Below, piece after piece: positions 11,652-19,760 of a DNA stretch of 64,000 bases; within the stretch, counting starts at the first letter, position 1, and every line of letters starts with the position of its first letter. Location of the stretch: NCBI RefSeq assembly GCF_018613855.1, contig NZ_JAGGPK010000006.1:62001-126000 (forward strand). Direction: 5' to 3'. The stretch comes from Arthrobacter sp. ISL-30. Lineage in GTDB: Bacteria > Actinomycetota > Actinomycetes > Actinomycetales > Micrococcaceae. The notes beneath the pieces were generated by a model. It did no database searches and was not told the DNA's origin. It saw nothing but the letters and a program-made list of their open reading frames with translations. The position numbers were made by a program, and so were the translations under genes.

Positions 11652-12002
11652 TTAGACGTGGCCGTCAACTGTCAGGCCAGGGGGGAGGTTGGGGACCTCG
11701 TTGGATTCGATGACCATGATGTCGCCGTCGATGACGGTCACTTCATGGCGGCGGACGGGCAGTTTGGCCGGGGGTGCATCCACGCCGCCGGTCCGGAGAT
11801 TGAACTTGGACGCGTGCAGGGGGCACTCCACCCAGCAGTCCTCCACCCAACCGTCGGCCAGGGAGGCGTCCTGGTGGGTGCAGGTGTCGTCGAGGGCAAA
11901 GAGCTCGCCGTCTTCTGTGTGGAAGACGGCGATCGGCGGCGCGGTGTCAAGCCGCAGTGCTTCCCCTGGTGCCAGTTCACTCAGCGGGCATGCCTTGTGC
12001 AT
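11652..12002 (-). CDS. Rieske [2Fe-2S] ferredoxin
   Basis: 116 residues from the ATG at 12002, preceded by AGAGG; a longer in-frame extension to 12071 lacks family similarity. The Rieske ligands are Cys41 and His43 (CTHQDASLADGW) and Cys60 and His63 (CPLHASKF). It is a small soluble electron carrier of the type used by three-component ring-hydroxylating oxygenases. It heads the leftward operon and faces the gene for an FAD ferredoxin reductase. It probably passes electrons from that reductase to the Rieske oxygenase at 13566. Confidence 0.93.
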   Translation of the reverse strand: MHKACPLSELAPGEALRLDTAPPIAVFHTEDGELFALDDTCTHQDASLADGWVEDCWVECPLHASKFNLRTGGVDAPPAKLPVRRHEVTVIDGDIMVIESNEVPNLPPGLTVDGHV

Positions 12003-12062
12003 GGGGGACCTCTGTTTCAATCGGGAATCCTGGATGCAATAGCTGGTTCGTTCCGCAAGGAT

Positions 12063-12187
12063 CAACAGCAATCGCGATAAGCAACAGAGTGCTTTACCTC
12101 ACATGGCTTGTCAAGGTTTTTCTTCTCTATTGCGACCCTTGACAGCGAGCGCATAGATCACGCTGTTGCATATAGCGATTGTTGTTG
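12063..12187. promoter_or_regulatory. Divergent betaine promoter region with mirrored 25-bp motif
   Basis: Both arms of this divergent region carry CTGTTGCWTATMGCGATTG followed by YTGTTG. On the plus strand it is at 12163-12187 and on the minus strand at 12063-12087; 22 of 25 positions agree. Each copy follows a perfect TTGACA, at 12139-12144 (+) and 12114-12109 (-). The minus TTGACA has an A-rich upstream tract. Neither has a good -10, which suggests activator-dependent promoters. The motif is a candidate binding site for the IclR regulator encoded at 16016-16825. Confidence 0.65.
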
Positions 12188-12218
12188 CGTAAGAAGTAAT
12201 TGAAACGAGGACGTCGAA

Positions 12219-13463
12219 ATGCAGACGCTTGCGATTGTGGGAGCCTCCCTGGCAGGACTTTCTGCCGCCCGGGCAGCCCGCGCCCAAGGCTTCTCCGGAC
12301 GGCTTGTCATTATCGGCGACGAGCCGCACCGCCCGTATGACAGGCCGCCGCTGTCCAAGGACTTCCTGCTCGGCAGCATCACCCAGGAGGACCTGTACCT
12401 GGAGTCCGACGGCGATGAGCTGGATGCCGAGTGGGTGCTGGGAACCGGGGCTGCGTCCCTGGATGCCTCCTCACGCACGATCGTGCTGGAGGACGGGCGC
12501 ACGGTGCACGCGGACGGCATTGTTATTGCCACGGGTGCGCGGGCGCGCCAACTGCCCGCCCTCGCCGGCCTGAGTAATGTCTTTTCCCTGCGGACCCTGG
12601 CCGACGCGCAGAGCCTTGCCCCCGAGCTTGTGGCCGGCAGCAGGATGGCCGTCATTGGGGCCGGCTTCATCGGTGCCGAAGTGGCCTCTGCCGCCGCCTC
12701 CCGCGGTATGGAAGTCACGATGATCGACACGAAGCCCGTGCCTTTCGCCGCCCAGCTCGGCACGGAGATGGGTGCCCTCGTGGCCGGGCTCCACGTTGCC
12801 AAGGGCGTGGAGCTTATTTCTTCGGCCGCCATCGAGGACTTCTACAGCGGCGAAGGAAACGTCAACGGGCTGAGGCTCGCCGACGGGCGCTACCTCGCCA
12901 CGGACGTCGTGGTGGTGGGCATCGGAGCGGAACCCAACATCGAATGGCTTGAGGGCTCGGGCGTGGAACTTCAGGGAGGTGTTCTCTGCGACGCCATGGG
13001 ACGCACCAATGTGCCGGGAATCGTGGCAGTGGGTGACTGCGCTGCCTGGTTTGATGAAGGGGTGGGCGCCCACCGCCGCGTTGAGCATTGGACCGGCGCC
13101 CTGGAACGTGCCGCGCTGGCTGTTCAAGCACTGCTCGACGACGGCGCCCCGCGCCAGCCGCTGAAGCCGTACTACTTCTGGTCCGATCAGCACGGCGTGA
13201 AGATCCAGTTCGCTGGACACTCGAGCGGGTATGACCGCCTGGAGATCGAGGCCGGAGACCCGTTGGAGCACAGCTTCCTGGCCGTGTATTACCGCGGAGA
13301 TGTTCCGGTGGCCGTTCTAGGCATGAACCAGCCCCGGCTCTTTACCAAGTGGCGGCGAAGCCTCGCGGCGACGCCGCAGGCGAAATCGCACCCGACGCCC
13401 AGGACCGGAGAGTCCGACCGGGCGGGAGAGCCCGCCCTGGTGGGGGCCGCCGTCGCGTCCTAG
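12219..13463 (+). CDS. FAD-dependent ferredoxin reductase, BphA4 type
   Basis: 414 residues, typical for ring-hydroxylating oxygenase ferredoxin reductases. The N-terminal FAD motif is IVGASLAGLSAARAARAQG. The NAD motif is AVIGAGFIGAEVASAAASRG at about residues 143-162, and the second FAD-contacting motif is VPGIVAVGDCAAW. A C-terminal reductase dimer domain (YYFWSDQHGVKIQFAG) is present. It should transfer electrons from NAD(P)H to the Rieske ferredoxin encoded divergently. It is followed by the Rieske oxygenase gene 102 bp downstream, so the three electron-transfer components are together. Confidence 0.92.
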   Translation: MQTLAIVGASLAGLSAARAARAQGFSGRLVIIGDEPHRPYDRPPLSKDFLLGSITQEDLYLESDGDELDAEWVLGTGAASLDASSRTIVLEDGRTVHADGIVIATGARARQLPALAGLSNVFSLRTLADAQSLAPELVAGSRMAVIGAGFIGAEVASAAASRGMEVTMIDTKPVPFAAQLGTEMGALVAGLHVAKGVELISSAAIEDFYSGEGNVNGLRLADGRYLATDVVVVGIGAEPNIEWLEGSGVELQGGVLCDAMGRTNVPGIVAVGDCAAWFDEGVGAHRRVEHWTGALERAALAVQALLDDGAPRQPLKPYYFWSDQHGVKIQFAGHSSGYDRLEIEAGDPLEHSFLAVYYRGDVPVAVLGMNQPRLFTKWRRSLAATPQAKSHPTPRTGESDRAGEPALVGAAVAS

Positions 13464-13526
13464 GCCGGCGGTGAGGGCGGTCGTCGAGCCCTTACCCAGC
13501 CGGTATCCCCGAATCAGTTTTTTGGC

Positions 13527-13555
13527 TTTGTTGTTTGTTGATTTGTTGTTTGTTA
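13527..13555 (+). repeat. Tandem TTTGTTGTTTGTT repeat in oxygenase leader
   Basis: TTTGTTGTTTGTTG at 13527-13540 is repeated as TTTGTTGTTTGTTA at 13542-13555, just before the AGGAGG ribosome site of the oxygenase. The run is strikingly T-rich in a high-GC genome. As RNA it would be unstructured and could raise initiation from the TTG start. Confidence 0.8.
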
Positions 13556-13565
13556 GGAGGACAAA

Positions 13566-14702
13566 TTGTCTGTTGAGGTAAGTGCCCCGAGTCTGATCCC
13601 CACGCTGCCGGGATATACCTATGTGGATGAGGCCGTGTTTCGGGCCGAGCAGGAGCGCATTTTTGAGCAGATGTGGTTTTGCGCCATCCGTTCTGCCGAC
13701 CTGGACAAGCCCGGTGCCTGGCGGACCGTGCAGGTAGGCCGTGAGAGCGTCCTGATTTCCCGCACGCGCAAGGGCGGCATCCGTGCCTTCTACAACATCT
13801 GCCGCCACCGCGGCGTGAAGCTCTGCATGGAGGAACAGGGCGAAGCCGCCCGCTCCTTCCAGTGCCCGTACCACGCCTGGACGTACGACTTCGAGGGCAA
13901 GCTCATCGCCGCGCCCAACCTGACAAAGATGCCGGATATCGACCGGGACGAGTACGGCCTGGTCAAGGTCCACATCCGCGAATACCTCGGCTACGTCTGG
14001 GTCTGCCTGGCCGATGAGCCGCCGTCGTTCGAGGAAGAAGTCATGGGCGCCATCGAGGAGCGCCTCGGCGACCTGCGCGCCATTGAGGGTTACGACGTCG
14101 CGAACCTCAGCCTTGGGCGGCGCATCCGCTACGACGTGAAGGCCAACTGGAAGCTCATTATTGAGAACTTCATGGAGTGCTACCACTGCGCCACGATCCA
14201 CCCGGAGCTCACAGAGGTGCTGCCGGAGTTCGCCGACGGCCTGGCCGCGCAGTACTTCGTCGGCCACGGCGCGGAGTTCGGCGAGGACATCAAGGGCTTC
14301 ACGGTTGACGGCTCTGAAGGGCTGGATCTGATCCCCGGCGTGAGCGAGGACCAGGACCGCCGGTACTATGCCATCACCATCAAGCCGACGGTGTTCGTGA
14401 ACCTGGTTCCGGACCACGTGATCATCCACCGCATGTTCCCCATGGCCGCGGACCACACGATTGTCGAATGCGATTGGCTGTATGTTCCCAGCGTGGTGGA
14501 GAGCGGCAAGGACGTTAGCGCCTCGGTGGAACTGTTCCACCGCGTCAACCAGCAGGACTTCGACGCCTGCGAACGCTGCCAGCCCGCCATGGGCTCGAAG
14601 GTCTACGCCAAGGGCGGTGTGCTGGTGCCGAGCGAGCACCACATCGGCGCCTTCCACGACTGGGTCCAGGAGAAGGTAGGAGACATCACGCCCGGTGCGT
14701 AG
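13566..14702 (+). CDS. Rieske aromatic-type oxygenase, probable glycine betaine monooxygenase large subunit
   Basis: 378 residues from a TTG start 5 bp after a strong TAGGAGG site. The Rieske cluster ligands are Cys79, His81, Cys100 and His103 (CRHRG and CPYHAW). The mononuclear-iron motif follows: NWKLIIENFMECYHCATIHP, with a downstream Asp in QQDFDACERC. It resembles GbcA, which demethylates glycine betaine to dimethylglycine with release of formaldehyde. Neighbouring BCCT and dimethylglycine oxidase genes support this substrate. The closest alternatives are stachydrine or carnitine oxygenases. Its 3' end carries a terminator-like hairpin. Confidence 0.88.
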   Translation: MSVEVSAPSLIPTLPGYTYVDEAVFRAEQERIFEQMWFCAIRSADLDKPGAWRTVQVGRESVLISRTRKGGIRAFYNICRHRGVKLCMEEQGEAARSFQCPYHAWTYDFEGKLIAAPNLTKMPDIDRDEYGLVKVHIREYLGYVWVCLADEPPSFEEEVMGAIEERLGDLRAIEGYDVANLSLGRRIRYDVKANWKLIIENFMECYHCATIHPELTEVLPEFADGLAAQYFVGHGAEFGEDIKGFTVDGSEGLDLIPGVSEDQDRRYYAITIKPTVFVNLVPDHVIIHRMFPMAADHTIVECDWLYVPSVVESGKDVSASVELFHRVNQQDFDACERCQPAMGSKVYAKGGVLVPSEHHIGAFHDWVQEKVGDITPGA

Positions 14703-14720
14703 CTAGCTCATCAGAGAGTC

Positions 14721-14766
14721 GGTGGCCGGGTCTGTCCGAAGGGGCAGGCCGGGCCACCTTCTTGTT
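14721..14766 (+). terminator. Hairpin terminator after the Rieske oxygenase
   Basis: GGTGGCC (14721-14727) pairs with GGCCACC (14752-14758), with further inner pairing around CTGTCC/GGGCAG. TTCTTGTTT follows. It lies 19 bp after the oxygenase stop codon. Confidence 0.65.
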
Positions 14767-14803
14767 TCCGGACTTGTTCGTGTCGCCTATCCGAAACTGG
14801 GTG

Positions 14804-14857
14804 AAACTCACTAAACTCACAAAGGAACCCAAACTCACAAGATTCACAGGAACTCAT
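14804..14857 (+). repeat. 9-bp-period AAACTCAC tandem repeats before the AAA ATPase
   Basis: Exact AAACTCAC copies lie at 14804-14811, 14813-14820 and 14831-14838. A degraded copy (AGATTCAC) follows in phase at 14840-14847, and GAACTCAT at 14850-14857. The array ends about 12 bp before the ATPase start. It could be a protein-binding array or an unstructured leader. Confidence 0.75.
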
Positions 14858-14868
14858 AGGGGCTATTG

Positions 14869-15969
14869 ATGATCGACAATCCGTTTCGGCCATCGGCCGG
14901 TGCCACTCCGCCCGAGATTATCGGCCGCGCGGGTGTGCTGGACGAATTCGACTATGGCTTGCGCCTGGGTTCGGGAGCACCCGGTCTGCTGACCATCTTC
15001 ACCGGTGCAAGGGGCATCGGCAAGACCGTCATGCTAGGCGCCGCCCATGATATCGCCCGGGATCACGGCTGGGCCGTGGTGTCGGAGACGGCAACCGCGG
15101 GCTTCATGGGCCGGATCGGGGAAGCCATGCGAGCCTTGGCGGAGGAACTCGGGAAAGGTCCACAAACTCGTCGCATCACCTCTATCGGCGCCGCCGGTTT
15201 CAGCATCACCACGCAGCTGCCGCCGGATCGGCAGGTCGCCTGGCGGGCCATTGCGGAGGAGCTGCTGCGGCTCCTCGATTCCCGTGGCACTGGGCTGATC
15301 ATTACGGTCGATGAGATTCATGCGGCCGACCGGAACGAGCTGGCCCAGCTTGCCGCGAGTGTGCAGCACTTCATCCAGGACCGACTGCCCATTGGGCTGG
15401 TCTTCGCCGGGCTGCCAGCCGCCGTCTCCGACCTGCTCAACGAGGGCGTTGCCACGTTCCTTCGCCGGGCCGACAAAATCGACCTGCACGCCGCGGCGAT
15501 CCTTGATGTTGAGAAGTCCTTTACGGCAACCTTCGCCGGGGCAGGTTTCAGGATCGATCCCGAGCTGGTCGCCCGTGCTGCCCAAGCCACCGACGGCTAT
15601 CCGTTCCTGATCCAGCTGGTCGGCTACTTCCTGTGGCGGGAAGCGGAAAATAACCAGGGGTCGGTAACAGCCGAAGCCCTTGAGCGGGCTGTTGAAGCAG
15701 CCCACAGGCGTAATGCCCGCACCGTCATCGAAGCCGCCCTCTCCACGGCCTCGCCCAAGGACCTGGACTTCCTCCATGCAATGGCTGAGGACGACGAACC
15801 CTCAACAGCCAAGGACATTGGCCAGCGCATGATCGCCAGGACAAATGTGGTCGCCAACTACAGGGCACGGCTCCTGGCCGCCGGGCTCATCCAACCGGTA
15901 GGACACGGCAAAGTCGACTTCGCCATTCCGGGCCTTCGCCAGCATCTCCGCTCGCGCCCCCGAACCTAG
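14869..15969 (+). CDS. AAA family ATPase with C-terminal winged helix, orphan
   Basis: 366 residues from the ATG at 14869; a TTG one codon earlier is possible. Walker A is GARGIGKT at about residues 46-53 and Walker B is LIITVDEIH near 145. Together with a C-terminal helix-turn-helix-like segment (STAKDIGQRMIARTNVVANY and AAGLIQPVGHGKVDFAIPGL), it resembles the Orc1/Cdc6-like or AAA_16 ATPases. There is no partner effector gene on either side. Its role is unknown. It is set off by its own leader of tandem repeats and by a terminator upstream, so it is not part of the betaine operon. Confidence 0.82.
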   Translation: MIDNPFRPSAGATPPEIIGRAGVLDEFDYGLRLGSGAPGLLTIFTGARGIGKTVMLGAAHDIARDHGWAVVSETATAGFMGRIGEAMRALAEELGKGPQTRRITSIGAAGFSITTQLPPDRQVAWRAIAEELLRLLDSRGTGLIITVDEIHAADRNELAQLAASVQHFIQDRLPIGLVFAGLPAAVSDLLNEGVATFLRRADKIDLHAAAILDVEKSFTATFAGAGFRIDPELVARAAQATDGYPFLIQLVGYFLWREAENNQGSVTAEALERAVEAAHRRNARTVIEAALSTASPKDLDFLHAMAEDDEPSTAKDIGQRMIARTNVVANYRARLLAAGLIQPVGHGKVDFAIPGLRQHLRSRPRT

Positions 15970-16015
15970 TGGCCCGAACCTAGCGGGCCGGTGGGCTCCG
16001 GGCGCCAGGCCAGAT

Positions 16016-16825
16016 TTAGCGCCGCGTGTACCCCATTTTCGCGCTGATCGAGAGCCCTGCCTGGCTGAGCGCCTCGATCAGTCCCAGCGTCTTCTCCGGG
16101 TCAAAGCGGAAGGCCGGGCCTGAGATGCTGACGGCACCGATCACCGCTCCCACATGGTTGTAGATCGGCACCGCCATCGAATTCAGTCCTATCTCGAATT
16201 CCTCGCGCGTCACCGCATATCCGTCCCGTACGACGTCGAGCAGTTGGTTCTCCAGCTCGTCCCGCTTGGTGATGGTGCGCGGAGTCCGGGCCTGAAGGCC
16301 CGTCTCCTTGAAGATCCGGTTCCGCTCGTCGGCCGAGAGAGCGGCAAGCAGGATCTTCCCGCTCGACGTCGCGTGAAGCGGCGTGAGGCTGCCAACCCAG
16401 TCGTAGGTGGCCAGCGTCGAGGGCCCCATGGCCTGGTCCACGTTCACCGCATAGTTGGAGCGCAGGACGGCCAGGTTGACCGTCTCCTTGAACTCCTCCG
16501 CCAGGCTTTCCAGGACCGGCCGGGCCTCGCGGACAAGGCTGAGCCTTCCCGGAATGGAGCTGGCCAGTCGCAGGATGCCGAAGCCCAGCTGGTACTTTCC
16601 ACGCTCGCTGTTCTGGTGGACCATCTCCCGGGTGACCAGGGATCCCAGCAGCCGCGAGACGGTGGACTTGTGGATGCCCATTTCTTCAGCGATTTCGCTC
16701 ACGCCGGCATGGCCGTCCCGCGCCAGGATCTCAAGGACCTGCAGCGCCCGGTCCACTGACTGCACGCCACCATGTTGTCCTGCATCGGCGTCGACATCAG
16801 GTTCAACATCACTGTTCGAAGCCAT
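16016..16825 (-). CDS. IclR family transcriptional regulator
   Basis: 269 residues from the ATG at 16825; an upstream GTG at 16858 adds 11 residues. The N-terminal winged helix (VQSVDRALQVLEILARDGHA, VSEIAEEMGIHKSTVSRLLG) is followed by the IclR effector domain (LTPLHATSSGKILLAALSAD, GYAVTREEFEIGLNSMAVP). It is the only regulator near the betaine genes and IclR proteins often govern Rieske oxygenase loci. I infer that it senses betaine or dimethylglycine, but an AAA ATPase gene intervenes. Confidence 0.92.
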   Translation of the reverse strand: MASNSDVEPDVDADAGQHGGVQSVDRALQVLEILARDGHAGVSEIAEEMGIHKSTVSRLLGSLVTREMVHQNSERGKYQLGFGILRLASSIPGRLSLVREARPVLESLAEEFKETVNLAVLRSNYAVNVDQAMGPSTLATYDWVGSLTPLHATSSGKILLAALSADERNRIFKETGLQARTPRTITKRDELENQLLDVVRDGYAVTREEFEIGLNSMAVPIYNHVGAVIGAVSISGPAFRFDPEKTLGLIEALSQAGLSISAKMGYTRR

Positions 16826-16944
16826 GACCCATACTCTCAAGTAATTTCTGCGGCTCACATACCCGCCACAAGGCCGCCAGTAGCGTCCTCTCGGTTAGTT
16901 CACAATTCCGATCCTAGACGGGGAAGTGTGACGAAGACGACATT

Positions 16945-16963
16945 GCGTTAAGCGGGTTAACGC
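16945..16963. promoter_or_regulatory. GCGTTAA-N5-TTAACGC inverted repeat
   Basis: A perfect 7-bp inverted repeat with a 5-bp centre lies between the IclR start and the GNAT stop. It could be the IclR autoregulatory operator (about 120 bp upstream of its start) or a weak terminator for the GNAT gene. No U-tract follows on the minus strand, which favours an operator. Confidence 0.5.
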
Positions 16964-16973
16964 AGGCCCTTGT

Positions 16974-17546
16974 TCAGCCCAGGTTAAGGCGCATGAGGAC
17001 GCGCGGGAAGCCGTTGATTACGGAGTCGGTGTCGGCGGCCTTGACGAACCCCGCTCGCTCGAAGAGTTGCCGGGTGCCTACGTAGGCCATCGTGAAGTCC
17101 ACATGGTTGCCCTGGTTATCAACGGGGTAGCCCTCGATTGCAGGCGCGCCGTAAGCGCGGGCAAAGTCGACCGCGCCTTGGAGCAGGTGGTGGGAGGTGC
17201 CCTTGCCACGATGCCCGGGCCGCACCCTAATGCACCACACAGACCAGACGTCGAGATCATCCACATGGGGAATTTTGCGATTGTGCGCAAAGCTGGTGTC
17301 GGCGCGCGGATGGACGGCGGCCCAGCCGACCACCTCATCGCCGTCGTATGCAAGTACCCCCGGCGGGGGATCATGGCCGACCAGTTCCTTTACCAGTTCC
17401 CCGCGCTCAGGGCCATGCAAGGCCAGGTTCTGTTTGGAGGGGATGCGGTAGCTCAGGCACCAGCAGACGTTTGCGTCGGGCCGCTTGGGCCCGACCACCG
17501 CCTTCACATCTTCGAATTGGGTCGCCGGACGAATCTCGATGGCCAT
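16974..17546 (-). CDS. GNAT family N-acetyltransferase
   Basis: 190 residues. The acetyl-CoA binding motif A is visible: VWCIRVRPGHRGKGTSHHLL at about residues 101-120. The C-terminal segment has YVGTRQLFERAGFVKAA. The N-terminal half contains CWCLSYRIPSKQN, common in a subgroup of actinobacterial GNATs of unknown substrate. It is a single gene, downstream of the regulator fragment at 17601 and upstream of the IclR gene, on the same strand. Confidence 0.88.
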   Translation of the reverse strand: MAIEIRPATQFEDVKAVVGPKRPDANVCWCLSYRIPSKQNLALHGPERGELVKELVGHDPPPGVLAYDGDEVVGWAAVHPRADTSFAHNRKIPHVDDLDVWSVWCIRVRPGHRGKGTSHHLLQGAVDFARAYGAPAIEGYPVDNQGNHVDFTMAYVGTRQLFERAGFVKAADTDSVINGFPRVLMRLNLG

Positions 17547-17600
17547 GTGGCCACCCTGTCACCCGCTTCCGACGGCGGCAAGTATCGTCGGCGGCGCGGC

Positions 17601-18970
17601 TTAGCGCAGGCCGTTACTATGTGCCATGGCGATGGCTTCGGTCCGCGAGGAGGCACCGAGCTTCCGGAAGATGTTCCTCAAATGGAACTTCACGGTGTTC
17701 TCGCTGATGTGCAGTTTTGCGGCAATTGCACGGTTACGCTGTCCGGCGGCAAGCAGCTGCAGCACCTCGAGTTCCCGTTCGCCAAGCTTCCAGTCGGCGA
17801 CGCCGGCCAGCTGTCGGACTGGCGGGTCCAGCGGAAGGACGACGGCGACGTCGGCACCCCACCCTGGCATGACGTCAATCGAGATCCTGCCATCGAGCGC
17901 GTCAACCCTCTGGGCCAGCCTCACGATGTTCGGTGCCTCCGACGACAAAGCCCCCAGCCCGTCGTCGCGGACGTTGATCAGCAGGTTTTCGCCGTCCAGT
18001 CCCATTGAGTGCGGACGCGACGGACGTCGGGCTGCTCCACCATCGCCAGCAACACTCCGCGTACGATCGCGCGGGCGGCGTGGGCTACTTCGCCGGGCAG
18101 GGCGCGGCCGTTCACGGGGGGCTCGATGAACTGGACGTCGATTCCGCTGAAATGCATCAGGGGCCGCAGGTCGTCGCGGAGCCGCTGGAAGGCGGTGGCC
18201 ACCGGTTCCTCCACCAGGTCCGTGGTGCGGTCATTCAGGGTGCGGAGCCCCACGAGAGCCTGGGCGGCGACGTCGGTTGCCGACTTGCGCGCCGCGGCGT
18301 CGGACAGCGCAGGGGACCGCAGGGCGGCCAGCAGCGTTTCCAGGGTGGTTGAATGCCGGTCGACCAGCTCTGCGGTCACCCTCACCCGTTCGGCGGAGGC
18401 GGCCCGGGATTCAATGAGGTACGACGGCGGCGCATCCGCCACCTTCTCCCGGATGCGCTCGGCTGCAAGGCGCCAGAGGTAGAGGAGCATCGACAAGGCT
18501 GCTTCCTGTTCTTCCAACCGACCGGACAGTTCCTCCTCCGGCGCAAACAGCGGCAGTGGCAGCGGGTCCGTCAGGACCAGCAAGGCGTTGCTGGCTGACG
18601 ACAAGGCGAGGACGGGGCGGCCCTCGCCGCCGAGCACCGCTTCGCCCTGCCACGGTTCGTCCTCACCGGCGTCCAGCTGCGAAGACTCGGCCTCTGCCAG
18701 GCAGATCCGGAGCTGGTCGAGTTCGGCGATGGAAACCTTGCTGATGATCGCTTCGTCGCCGGCCTTTTTCTGTGGTCGCCCCGTGCAGTCCTCAGTGAAG
18801 ATGATCAACGCGCTGCTTCCCACATAGGGGAGGATTGCCTCCCGCAGCCGCTGCGCGATCTCCGTCAGGGGCGCCGTGGAAAGGGCGTAGATGGCATCCA
18901 GGACGGGAGTCGCGTCGGCAAGCAGGTTCCCTATGGACAGGACTGAGCGAGCTTCGGGAGAGGGGTTCAC
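17601..18970 (-). pseudogene. Frameshifted sensor-LuxR regulator (GAF-like, HATPase-like, LuxR HTH)
   Basis: Two overlapping frames encode one protein. The upstream part (17978-18970) has a GAF-like N-terminus, a dimerisation helix region and the start of a histidine-kinase-type ATPase domain. It stops after VRRVRTQWDW plus five frameshifted residues. The other part (17601-18005) resumes with DGENLLINVRDDGLGALSSE, the ATPase G-box region, and ends with a LuxR helix-turn-helix (GERELEVLQLLAAGQRNRAIAAKL). Loss of a single G near 17990 would explain the break. Divergent from hxlB, it probably regulated the RuMP genes. It may be a true mutation, a sequence error, or a recoded gene. Confidence 0.78.
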
Positions 18971-19102
18971 CCGCCCAGTCTACGGACTTCCGGAAGCGAT
19001 CCCTATCCCTTTGGGCAGGTGAAACTGCTCGACAACGTCGTTGGCCCCACCCTTTTGGCGCGACACGATGAATAGGCAACAACTTTTGAAGGAGGTACAC
19101 CC

Positions 19103-19705
19103 ATGAGTGTCATTGCAGAAACCGATCCGGCCGCCCTGGCCGATACAGCCGAGGCGGTGACCCGGAACCTGCTTCTGATCCAGGACGAAATACAACGGAC
19201 GGGTGCCGGGGTTGACCCGGCACAGGTTGCGGCGCTCGCAGCCGAACTCAAGGCGGCCGACAGGATTTTCGTGACGGGAGCCGGTCGCAGTGGACTGGTC
19301 CTGAAAATGGCGGCCATGAGGCTCATGCACCTTGGCCTGACGGTGCATGTCGTCGGAGAAACAACCGCCCCCGCGATCCGAACCGGAGACCTGCTGCTGG
19401 CCGCCTCCGGCTCAGGCACCACGCCCAGCGTGGTCAAGGCGGCGGAGACTGCCGCCAGCCAGGGAGCCCGAGTGGCTGCCTACAGCACCAACACGACGTC
19501 GCCGCTGGCCGCCGTCGCCGATGTCGTAGCCGTCATCCCGGCAGCCCGGAAGACCGATCACGGCTCGGCCGTCTCCCGCCAATACTCAGGAAGCCTCTTC
19601 GAGCAGGTTCTGTTCCTGGCAACAGAGGCGGTGTTCCAGAGCCTGTGGGACGAGGACGCAGCAGCTCCCGAGGAACTCTGGCTGCGCCACGCGAACCTCG
19701 AATAA
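19103..19705 (+). CDS. hxlB: 6-phospho-3-hexuloisomerase
   Basis: 200 residues with a strong GAAGGAGGT site. It is a SIS-domain isomerase: FVTGAGRSGLVLKMAAMRLM at about residues 55-74, GDLLLAASGSGTTPSV near 98-113, and the Glu-containing SRQYSGSLFEQVLFL near 155-169. It converts D-arabino-3-hexulose 6-phosphate to fructose 6-phosphate in the ribulose monophosphate pathway. It precedes hxlA, its usual partner. Together they detoxify and assimilate formaldehyde, a product of the betaine demethylation encoded 5 kb away. Confidence 0.93.
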   Translation: MSVIAETDPAALADTAEAVTRNLLLIQDEIQRTGAGVDPAQVAALAAELKAADRIFVTGAGRSGLVLKMAAMRLMHLGLTVHVVGETTAPAIRTGDLLLAASGSGTTPSVVKAAETAASQGARVAAYSTNTTSPLAAVADVVAVIPAARKTDHGSAVSRQYSGSLFEQVLFLATEAVFQSLWDEDAAAPEELWLRHANLE

Positions 19706-19760
19706 GCACCAGGCCCCACCATTCCAATCTCAAAACCCCAAAGAAAGTGATCTCCACATT

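Noticed and set aside
13317..14657. 446-codon open frame on the minus strand
   Set aside because: It lies antisense to the Rieske oxygenase and shows no family motif; high GC content opens such frames.
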